In this document: positions 57,498 to 64,000 of the stretch, piece after piece
Layout: every line of letters starts with the position of its first letter
How positions within the stretch are numbered: position 1 is the first letter of the stretch
NCBI GenBank assembly: GCA_958295835.1
Contig: OY282378.1
Location: forward strand, 806,001 to 870,000
Length of the DNA: 64,000 nt
Direction of reading: 5' to 3'
Source: an uncultured Gammaproteobacteria bacterium
GTDB lineage: Bacteria > Pseudomonadota > Gammaproteobacteria > HK1
Program-made: the position numbers and the translations under genes
The notes under the pieces: model-generated
Told to the model about the DNA's origin: nothing
Seen by the model: the letters and a program-made list of their open reading frames with translations, nothing else
The model's database searches: none

Positions 57498-57944
57498 CGA
57501 GAACGACTCCCTATTGGGCGTCTAAGGACGGGTAGGCGCGCCCCGACGCCAAGTCGTGTTGACGAATCCATACAATCCTGGACAATTGCTCCCCGTCGAT
57601 GGCTTTCGGAGAACAATCATGACCCCCCGCTTCCGCGGGGGTGGGCCTGCGCTTGCTCATCAGCGACGCTCTGTGGCCGCAAATCGAATCCGTGCTCCGG
57701 TTGACGATCGCATCAGGGTGTCGTTCATGTTGACTGGTGGGCAGCGCAATGACCCGGTGGGATTCGAGCCCGTGTGGGAGGGCCCGTGTGGCCCGTGTGG
57801 GAGGGGGTGTCGGCGTTGCCTGCTGTGGTGGCCGCAGGGCGGGCAAGGCGTATGACAGCAATGCCGCCATACATGCACTCCTGGCCGCGCAGGAGATTGA
57901 GGCCGGCAGGCGGCACCCAGCGCACCGCCTGCCCCGCAACGCCA
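57498..57944. other. Intergenic region; one strong hairpin
   Basis: 447 bases without a supported gene. At 57624-57641 CCCCCGC-ttcc-GCGGGGG forms a very stable stem-loop (loop GGAA on the minus strand). It sits downstream of the small secreted-protein gene on the minus strand and could protect or end its message, although no T tract follows. It also recalls a single CRISPR-type repeat but has no second copy. Confidence 0.4.
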
Positions 57945-58103
57945 TTATTTGCAAATGTCGTGACACTCTTCGGACGAGCCGCCATCTGCCCTGCAGGCAT
58001 CCTTGCACGTGGCATAATCCGCATTGACCGCCGATGGGGATGCGAAGAGTGGGATTACGAGCACCAAGCTGGCAATCCATGATGCCAAACGCTTCTTGTT
58101 CAT
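57945..58103 (-). CDS. Small secreted protein with a twin CX3C motif
   Basis: 52 residues from MNKKRLASWIASLVLVIPLF, with an excellent Shine-Dalgarno (AAGGAGGA, 6-8 bases before the ATG). A classical signal peptide with a hydrophobic core ends at about SAVNA (residue 28), leaving a mature peptide of about 24 residues, DYATCKDACRADGGSSEECH and so on. Its four cysteines are spaced C33-X3-C37-X9-C47-X3-C51, so two disulfides pairing two helices are likely in the periplasm or outside. The overall plan (signal plus twin CX3C) is like antimicrobial or redox-type small proteins, but I know no family. It is not related to the neighbours. Confidence 0.7.
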   Translation of the reverse strand: MNKKRLASWIASLVLVIPLFASPSAVNADYATCKDACRADGGSSEECHDICK

Positions 58104-58373
58104 GATTCGTCCTCCTTGTCATCAGAGCCGCAAGTCATGAGGATCACAGGATAGCTGCTCCCTCCTGCCGACCATCCCATGGTCGATGGTGAGAGTGTAC
58201 AACAAAATGAGTAGTGCGCGCGGTGGCCACCACTGACCGGCGACCTGGTCGGTGCGCTCCCGGCGTCTTCGCCCCCCTCCCCCCCCCTCCTCAACCACTG
58301 ACCCAAGGCGTACATCGGGTTGGGGGTGATGTTCCACGATTGGGAGCTGGCGGCGTGCGAGGCGGTGGAGCAT

Positions 58374-58610
58374 GGACATCGAGTTCGTGCAGGACAGTCA
58401 CTCGCTGTCGGCCGAGAAGGGGACGGTGCGCGGGCTACACTTCCAGACGCCGCCCTTCGCTCAGGACAAGCTGGTGCGGGTGGTGCGGGTGGTGCGGGTG
58501 GTGCGGGGGATGGTGTTCGCCGTCGCTGGTGGACCTGCGCCGGGGCTCGCCCACCTACGGACAGCATGTGAGCGTCGTCCTGTCGGCCGAGGCATGGAAC
58601 CAGATCTCTG
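58374..58610 (+). pseudogene. rfbC: Truncated, frameshifted dTDP-4-dehydrorhamnose 3,5-epimerase
   Basis: The frame from 58372 reads [20 protein letters not shown] and [17 protein letters not shown], the middle of RfbC. After an expanded short tandem repeat ([11 protein letters not shown]) the match moves to another frame as [20 protein letters not shown]. The N-terminal ~45 residues and the C-terminal half are missing. It forms one decaying block with rfbB and rfbD. Confidence 0.75.
58472..58507 (+). repeat. 9-base tandem repeat within the rfbC remnant
   Basis: GGTGCGGGT is repeated about four times in a row. An intact enzyme has only one VVRG here, so this is a slippage expansion next to the frameshift. 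Confidence 0.7.
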
Positions 58611-58659
58611 GTGCAGACCAGGCCGCGACCGAGTATCGGCATGGGCTGGGCCGCGGGCG

Positions 58660-59368
58660 CAGGCGGCGTTTCGCTTTCTGCACGTTTCCACCGACGAGGT
58701 CTATGGCTCGCTCGGGACCACGGGCGTCTTTACCGAGACGACGCCGTACCGGTCCAATTCGCCCTACTCGGCGAGCAAGGCGGCTTCGGACCACTTCGCC
58801 CAGGCCTGGCACCGCACCTTCGGCTTGCCGATCATGATCAGCCACTGCTCCAACAATTAAGGCCCCTACCAGATGCCGGAGAAGCTGATACCGATCACCA
58901 TCCTGGCGGCGCTGGAGGGGAGACCCATTCCCGTTTACGGCGATGGAAAGAACGTACGTGACCGGCTCTTCGTCGAAGACCAAGCACGCGCCTGGAGCTA
59001 ATTGCGCGCGAGGGAGAGCCCGGCCGAATCTACAACGTCGGGGCGGACGCGGAGACGACGAACGTCGACATGGTGCGGGCAATCCGTAGCTGGATGGACG
59101 AGCTCGTACCCGACAGGCCTCATCGTTCACACGCCGGCTTCGTCACTTTCGTGGCGGATCGCCCGGGGCACGATCACCATTATGCCATCAATGCCAGCCA
59201 CATGCGTGATGAGTTGGGATGGCGGCCGACGCTCGATCTGCATGAAGGTCTCGGGCGCACCGTCCACTGGGACCTGGAGAACCGCTGGTGGTGGCAAAGG
59301 ATCCGCGAAGGCGGCTTCGAGGACCGCCGGCGCCAGAGCCGAAGCGCCGCTACGGCCTGCGCGGGGTA
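58660..59368 (+). pseudogene. rfbB: dTDP-glucose 4,6-dehydratase remnant
   Basis: The middle and end of RfbB can be read: [36 protein letters not shown] and ISHCSNN, then a stop codon, then [20 protein letters not shown] and [20 protein letters not shown], a frameshift, then REGEPGRIYNVGADAETTNV and SHMRDELGWRPTLDLHEGLG. The first third (Rossmann GGxGFIG) is missing. At least one stop and one frameshift break the frame, so no enzyme can form. Confidence 0.85.
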
Positions 59369-59400
59369 GCGAGAGCAGTGCGTACGGAGAGCGTCGGAAC

Positions 59401-59640
59401 ATGAAGGTGTTGCTGCTCGGCACGAACGACCAGCTCGGGCACGACATCCCTCCGTGCTCATGCGCAAGCCGGGGAGCCGTTCGAGATGCGTCCACTGGTG
59501 CGCGACCGGCTGGACGTCGCAACGCCGGGGGCGGTCGGCCACGTCCTCCGCGGCATGGACTTCGACATTCTCGTCAACGTGACCGCATGCAACCTGGTGG
59601 ACCAGGCGGCAGATGAAGCCGCCGAGATAGCCGCGCACCG
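59401..59640 (+). pseudogene. rfbD: dTDP-4-dehydrorhamnose reductase remnant
   Basis: The start reads MKVLLLGTNDQLGHDI, the RfbD opening (usual GxxGQLG is changed to TNDQLG). After a frame change it continues EPFEMRPLVRDRLDVATPGA and DFDILVNVTACNLVDQAADE, matching the next part of the reductase. The remaining two thirds are gone. It is the third member of the decayed rfb block. Confidence 0.75.
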
Positions 59641-59765
59641 TGGCCAAGTCGCGAAGCCCCTGGGCCGACACTCCGCCGCCCGCGCGCAACGCGTCGGACA
59701 GGACCGGCCCCCCATCTCCCGATCGAGTTATCATGTCCCGCGGCGCGCGCTTCGAGCGGTGACCG

Positions 59766-59803
59766 CTGGCACCGTAGACGGGCGAGGAACAATCCTGTTC
59801 CAT
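59766..59803. repeat. 38-bp palindromic repeat, copy 2
   Basis: The core is GGAACA-atcc-TGTTCC, preceded by GTAGACGGGCGA. It matches copy 1 at 25923-25960 in 32 of 38 bases; all six differences are transitions. It ends 19 bases before the TTG of the CapD-like gene. Confidence 0.65.
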
Positions 59804-59822
59804 ATAAACAGGGGGCAAGGGC

Positions 59823-61715
59823 TTGAAGATCGCAAGGAGCGCCATTCGGCTGCGCAGTCGGGGCGGCGCCATCGCACATGACCTCCTGATGATCCCCGTC
59901 GCCTGGCTGGGAGCGTTCTGGCTGCGGTTCAACCTCGATTCGATTCCGGCGGAGTTCCTTGACCAGGCGTTTCGCCTCCTGCCCGTGATCGTCGTCGTCC
60001 AGGGCTCCATCTTCCTGTACCTCGGCCTGTACCGCGGCGTGTGGCGGTTCGCGTCAATGCCCGATCTCGTCCGGATCGTCCAGGCGGTGGTCGTCGGGAC
60101 GGCCGTATGCGCAACCATCGCGTTCCTCGCGACCCGGATGGCCCACGTTCCGCGCGCATCCTTTCCGCTCTTCGCGGTCCTGCTCGTCACGTTCCTGAGC
60201 GGGCCGCGGCTCGCCTACCGCTGGATCAAGGATCGGTGGCGCGGCGCGGCGAACTTGAAAGCGGTGCTCATCGTGGGAGCGGGAAACACGGGAGAGCAGC
60301 TTGCCCGTTCCCTGCTGCGCGATCCGTCTCGCGGGTACCATCCGATCGGCTTCGTCGACGACGACCCCAGGAAAAAGGGCCGGGAAATTCGCGGCGTTCG
60401 AGTCCTCGGCCACTGTGGGCAGATTCCCGAGCTCGGCACTCATACCCGCGCCGAACTCGTCGTCATCGCGGTGCCGTCCGCGAACACTGCCCAGATGCGC
60501 AGGCTCGTGGAGTGCTGCGAGCGTTCGAACGTGCCGATGCAGATTGTTCCGCGCGGGCAGCAGAATGCCGCCTCCACCCGCGTCGCGCTCGACGAGTTGC
60601 GAGAGGTCGCCATCGAGGATCTGCTGAGCCGGAAGCCGGCGCGGCTCGACTGGCCCGGGATGCGGGACGAGCTGGCCGATCATACGGTCCTCGTGACCGG
60701 GGGGGGCGGATCGATCGGGAGCGAGATGTGCCGCCAGATTGCGCAGCTCGATCCCTCCCATCTCGTTGTCGTGGACATCAGTGAGTTCAATCTTTACCGG
60801 ATACATCGCGAGCTGAGCGACGCCTGTCCGAACCTCCCGCTCTCGGTCGTCCTCGCCGACGTCTGTGACACGACCGCCGTGGAGCGTGTCTTCGAGCGCT
60901 ACGGTCCGGACGTCGTGTTTCACGCCGCCGCGTACAAGCACGTGCCGATGCTCGAGAGCCAGGTGAGGGAGGCGGTCCGGGTGAACGTCCTCGGGACACA
61001 TACGGTGGCGTACGCGGCGGCACGGCATGCCACCGGCCGTTTCGTGCTCGTGTCCAGCGACAAGGCAGTGAACCCGACGAATACGATGGGGGCGAGCAAG
61101 CGGCTCGCGGAGAAGGTGTGCCACGCCGTCCATGACGAGTCGCCGTCGACCCGGTTCATGGTGGTACGGTTCGGAAACGTGCTCGACTCCGCCGGCAGCG
61201 TCGTGCCCCTGTTTCGCGACCAGATCGCCCGCGGCGGTCCGGTCACGGTCACCGACCGGGACATGGAACGCTACTTCATGACGATCTCGGAAGCCTGCCA
61301 GCTCGTCATGGCTTCGGCTGCCCTGGGGAAAGGCGGCGAGGTGTTCGTGCTCGACATGGGGGAGCCGATGCGGATCGTCTATCTGGCCGAGCAGATGATC
61401 CGTCTCTCCGGGAAGATTCCCGGCGAGGACGTCGCCATCGAGTTCACCGGCGCCCGGCCGGGGGAGAAGCTCTCCGAGGAGTTGTTCCACTCCGCCGAGC
61501 CGCTCGATGCGACCAGCCACGAGAAGATCCTCCTCGCGCGCCACCGGCCCGTCGACTACGCCGGGTTCGCGACGCATCTCATGGAGCTGCGCAAGGCGTG
61601 CGATGCGTTCGACGAGCCGGCGCTGGGGCGCATCCTCGCCGGCCTGGTCCCCGAATACCACGGTGGATCGACGCCGATGGAGAGCGTGGTCCCGATCGCC
61701 AGAGCAAGACGCTGA
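59823..61715 (+). CDS. CapD/WbpM-type nucleotide-sugar 4,6-dehydratase (membrane-bound)
   Basis: 630 residues from a TTG. Four or so membrane helices fill residues 1-120 (IPVAWLGAFWLRF, LLPVIVVVQGSIFLYLGLY). A CoA-binding-like Rossmann domain follows (VLIVGAGNTGEQLARSLLRD), then the dehydratase domain with TGGGGSIGSEMCRQIAQLDP, the VSSDKAVNPTNTMGASKRLA motif (YxxxK changed to MxxxK as in the WbpM subfamily) and RFGNVLDSAGSVVPLFRDQI. These make UDP-4-keto-6-deoxy-GlcNAc for O-antigen or exopolysaccharide. It is intact beside the dead rfb genes. Confidence 0.93.
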   Translation: MKIARSAIRLRSRGGAIAHDLLMIPVAWLGAFWLRFNLDSIPAEFLDQAFRLLPVIVVVQGSIFLYLGLYRGVWRFASMPDLVRIVQAVVVGTAVCATIAFLATRMAHVPRASFPLFAVLLVTFLSGPRLAYRWIKDRWRGAANLKAVLIVGAGNTGEQLARSLLRDPSRGYHPIGFVDDDPRKKGREIRGVRVLGHCGQIPELGTHTRAELVVIAVPSANTAQMRRLVECCERSNVPMQIVPRGQQNAASTRVALDELREVAIEDLLSRKPARLDWPGMRDELADHTVLVTGGGGSIGSEMCRQIAQLDPSHLVVVDISEFNLYRIHRELSDACPNLPLSVVLADVCDTTAVERVFERYGPDVVFHAAAYKHVPMLESQVREAVRVNVLGTHTVAYAAARHATGRFVLVSSDKAVNPTNTMGASKRLAEKVCHAVHDESPSTRFMVVRFGNVLDSAGSVVPLFRDQIARGGPVTVTDRDMERYFMTISEACQLVMASAALGKGGEVFVLDMGEPMRIVYLAEQMIRLSGKIPGEDVAIEFTGARPGEKLSEELFHSAEPLDATSHEKILLARHRPVDYAGFATHLMELRKACDAFDEPALGRILAGLVPEYHGGSTPMESVVPIARARR

Positions 61716-61791
61716 CGGCAGCCTTCACGCGCTCGTCCGCACCGTCCGGCGGGGCCGGTGCGAGGTCGATTCCGAAGCCGGATACGGCGAC

Positions 61792-62706
61792 TCAGCCCAT
61801 ACGGGCGTCCGGAGCAGCGCCGGATCCGTCCTCGCCGGCTTGGGCAGCGAAGATCGAGGTATAGCCGCCCGACCAGTCCGGCGGAATGAGGCACGGGCGC
61901 GGGTCGTGATGCGCCCAGCGGGCGGACCTGCCGCGGATCACCTCCCCGACATGGGGCGCGGGCTCCGGATGCGGGGTGTAGGGAAATGCATCCGCCGACG
62001 CATAGGCGTTCAACAGCAGCGGACGTCCATCGGCCCTGGTGCTCGGCGGCGAGCCATGCACGGTGCGGCAGTTGTGCACGGTGATGGAGCCGGCCGGGGC
62101 CTCGACATGGACGACGCTCCGGATGTCGAGCTTCTCGACGTCGCGCGCCTTCAGGCACCCCGTCCACTGCCCCTCGTCGCTGTACTGGTCGAAGAGCTCG
62201 CCGGCATGGCTGGCGGGGAGGAAACCGACGGCGCCGTCCGCGAAGGCAGTGTCCTGGAGCATCAGCCCGATCGTCAGCGGACTGTAGTTGGTGTGGGGGT
62301 AGAACTGGATGTCCTGGTGCCAATCCACCTGGTCATGGCCGTCGTTCCACTTGAAGTTGAGCTTCGAATGGTGGAACACGACGTCGGGTCCGACGAGGTC
62401 CGCCGCCACGTCGGCGAGCACCCCGGTGGCGACCTCCCAGAACAGCTCGTGCTGCTCGTGCGGCCGCTTGAGGCGGCGGATGCGCGGCGTATCCGCCGAA
62501 TGGCCCGGCGCGAGATCGAAAACGCCGCCGGAACGGCGCTCGCCGCGGCTCTTCTCGACGAACTCGTCGACAACGGCACGAATGCGCGCGACCTCGGCGG
62601 CGCCGAACAACGACTCGACCGCGACGTACCCGTTGGAGAAATAGTCCTCGCGCTGCTCCTGGGTGAGGACTCGCGCGGGGTGGGACAGCACTTCTTCAGG
62701 TGTCAT
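61792..62706 (-). CDS. Phytanoyl-CoA dioxygenase (PhyH)-family protein
   Basis: 304 residues. Fe(II)/2-oxoglutarate oxygenase fold: the HxD iron ligands are in DQVDWHQDIQFYPHTNYSP and the distal His in SITVHNCRTVHGSPPSTR, with the 2-oxoglutarate Arg further on (GRPLLLNAYASAD region). Members hydroxylate many small molecules. The partner gene and substrate are unknown; the neighbouring flavoprotein is divergent. Such genes are abundant in marine symbionts and free-living marine bacteria (general knowledge). Confidence 0.88.
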   Translation of the reverse strand: MTPEEVLSHPARVLTQEQREDYFSNGYVAVESLFGAAEVARIRAVVDEFVEKSRGERRSGGVFDLAPGHSADTPRIRRLKRPHEQHELFWEVATGVLADVAADLVGPDVVFHHSKLNFKWNDGHDQVDWHQDIQFYPHTNYSPLTIGLMLQDTAFADGAVGFLPASHAGELFDQYSDEGQWTGCLKARDVEKLDIRSVVHVEAPAGSITVHNCRTVHGSPPSTRADGRPLLLNAYASADAFPYTPHPEPAPHVGEVIRGRSARWAHHDPRPCLIPPDWSGGYTSIFAAQAGEDGSGAAPDARMG

Positions 62707-62865
62707 CGGATCGACCTCCCAATCGGGCGCGGACTCTGGTACACCGGTAGTATATCAACAGAGGCTGAACCTGCTCCGGGCGGGGGAAGGACGTTTCGGG
62801 TCGCGGTTCCAGCCACGTCCCGCCGAACCGTTCGCGCGCTTTCCGTTCCGTGTTTCAAGGCAAGA

Positions 62866-64000
62866 ATGACGCAGGCGACACGACACCATTCTTCGGAGCG
62901 AGTGCATCTCTCCACCGACGTCCTCGTCATCGGCGCCGGGGGAGCCGGCATGTACGCCGCCCTTGCCGCGGCGCGCGCCGGCGCCGGGGTCATCCTCGCC
63001 GACAAGAACATGATTGGGCGCGGCGGGGCGACGGTCATGGCGCAGATGACCGTCGCCGCCGCCCTCTCCGAGCAGGAACCGGACACCTGGGAAGACCACC
63101 TTGCCGACACCCTCGCCGCGGGCCGCGGACTCTGCGACGCGGCGCTCGCGGAGGTGCTGTGCCGGGCCGCGCCCGCGAGGATGCGCGAAATGGACGACTG
63201 GGGGGTCGGATGGGCGCGCGCGGGCGGTCCCGCCGGTCATCCCGGTCACATCCGCCAGGTCATGGCGCCGGGCCACGGCCGCCGGCGCTGCTGCTACGTC
63301 GACTTTCTGAACACCGGGCCGGCGGTGGCCGGGACCTTGCGCAAGCGGGTGGGAAGGACCGACGGCATCCGCGCACTCAGCAACGTCGCGATCACCGATC
63401 TCGTGGTGAAGGAGGGCTCGGTGCGCGGGGCGCTTGCACTCTCGCTCGCCGACGGCGCGGAGCTCTGCATCGCGGCCGGAGCGACGGTGATCGCGACCGG
63501 CGGGCTCACCAAACTCTACGCGCGGTCGAGCGCCTCGAACAACATGGCGGGCGAAGGCCATGCGCTTGCGTTGCGCGCGGGCGCGACCCTCATCGACATG
63601 GAGTTCGTGCAGTTCTTCCCGATCGGCCACCTCGCGCCACGCCTCGTGGGCATGGATCCCATCATGTGGGATCCGTTCCGGTACAAGCTCGGAGGCCGGT
63701 TGCTCGATGGCGCGATGGAGGAGTTCATCGATCGGTACGGAGGCGAGGACGGCGGCAGGTATACCGCGACCCGCGATCTCGCGACACATGCGATCTGCCG
63801 TGAGGTCGAAGCGGGCCGCGGCTCGCCGTCGGGAGGAGCCTGGCTGTCGTTCACCCACCTCCCCGAGGCGGAGCTGCGCACCGCCTTCGGACCGGTGATC
63901 GACCGGTTGCTGAACAACGGCATCGATCTCACACGCGAGCCGGTCGAGGTCGCACCGATCGCGCACTACCACATGGGCGGTGTGAAGGTGGATGTGCGCA
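62866..64000 (+). CDS. FAD-binding fumarate reductase/succinate dehydrogenase-type flavoprotein (runs off the window)
   Basis: At least 378 codons; the 3' end is outside the window. Start ATG at 62866 gives MTQATRHHSSERVHLSTDVL followed by the FAD motif VIGAGGAGMYAALAAARAGAG. NMIGRGGATVMAQM, ATGGLTKLYARSSASNNMAG and EFVQFFPIGH are found, and HYHMGGVKVD near the edge matches the substrate-binding HYxMGG of the family. Enzymes of this kind include fumarate reductases, L-aspartate oxidase and adenylylsulfate reductase subunit A. The class cannot be fixed without the C terminus. A sulfur or dicarboxylate role is open. Confidence 0.85.
   Translation, partial: MTQATRHHSSERVHLSTDVLVIGAGGAGMYAALAAARAGAGVILADKNMIGRGGATVMAQMTVAAALSEQEPDTWEDHLADTLAAGRGLCDAALAEVLCRAAPARMREMDDWGVGWARAGGPAGHPGHIRQVMAPGHGRRRCCYVDFLNTGPAVAGTLRKRVGRTDGIRALSNVAITDLVVKEGSVRGALALSLADGAELCIAAGATVIATGGLTKLYARSSASNNMAGEGHALALRAGATLIDMEFVQFFPIGHLAPRLVGMDPIMWDPFRYKLGGRLLDGAMEEFIDRYGGEDGGRYTATRDLATHAICREVEAGRGSPSGGAWLSFTHLPEAELRTAFGPVIDRLLNNGIDLTREPVEVAPIAHYHMGGVKVDVR

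Noticed and set aside
57624..57641. CCCCCGC-ttcc-GCGGGGG hairpin resembling part of a type I-E CRISPR repeat
   Set aside because: Only one copy exists and there are no regularly spaced repeats or cas genes, so it is treated as a hairpin.

Overview
This window is a GC-rich chromosomal segment of a gammaproteobacterium. The strongest evidence is gene order. On the minus strand a ZapB-like gene, zapA, a 6S RNA candidate and the 5-formyltetrahydrofolate cyclo-ligase gene lie together, and they diverge from pepP-ubiH-ubiI on the plus strand. This is the classic gammaproteobacterial arrangement. A dissimilatory-type sulfate adenylyltransferase suggests sulfur oxidation. Choline-sulfatase, a phytanoyl-CoA dioxygenase-type enzyme, urease and many decaying genes would suit a marine, possibly host-associated, sulfur-oxidising lineage; that part is inference.

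Layout. 0-2.4 kb: a LysR remnant, then an overlapping ABC-type ATPase plus PIN-nuclease pair that looks like a defence or toxin module. 2.5-15 kb: housekeeping genes (VOC protein, CobW GTPase, ilvA, EVE protein, fau, 6S RNA, zapA, pepP, ubiH, ubiI, purC) and a secreted HtrA-like protein that has lost its catalytic triad. 15-19 kb: the glycolytic gap and pgk genes, with one HEPN/nucleotidyltransferase module upstream of gap and a second, toxin-truncated one between gap and pgk. 19-26 kb: a dead transposase, hisA-hisF, an orphan Dam methylase, a MazEF-type toxin-antitoxin pair and ppsA. 26-31 kb: ureABC-EFG without ureD. 31-32 kb: a polyphosphate kinase 2.

32-43 kb is a surface-glycan region: B12-binding radical SAM protein, GINT1-like protein, glycosyltransferase, methyltransferase, an internally deleted flippase, a multi-spanning membrane protein, heptose-type isomerase and kinase, and a UDP-glucuronate decarboxylase-like enzyme. 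It ends in truncated genes (an asnB 3' part and an unassigned fragment) and looks laterally acquired and rearranged. 43-55 kb: sat, a divergent LysR regulator, an EamA transporter, a Crp/Fnr regulator, choline-sulfatase, malate synthase G, a DsbA-like protein and glmU. 55-60 kb: a membrane-anchored pentapeptide-repeat protein, a small secreted peptide with a twin CX3C motif, and the wreckage of an rfbC-rfbB-rfbD (dTDP-rhamnose) cluster. 60-64 kb: a CapD/WbpM-like sugar dehydratase, a PhyH-type dioxygenase and the start of a flavoprotein that runs off the window.

Two themes recur. First, gene decay: at least eight recognisable gene remnants. Second, small duplications at gene ends: the 3' ends of pepP, purC and glcB are each followed by diverged copies of their own last bases. 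A 38-bp palindromic sequence is also found at two places 34 kb apart. No rRNA, tRNA or CRISPR array was recognised.
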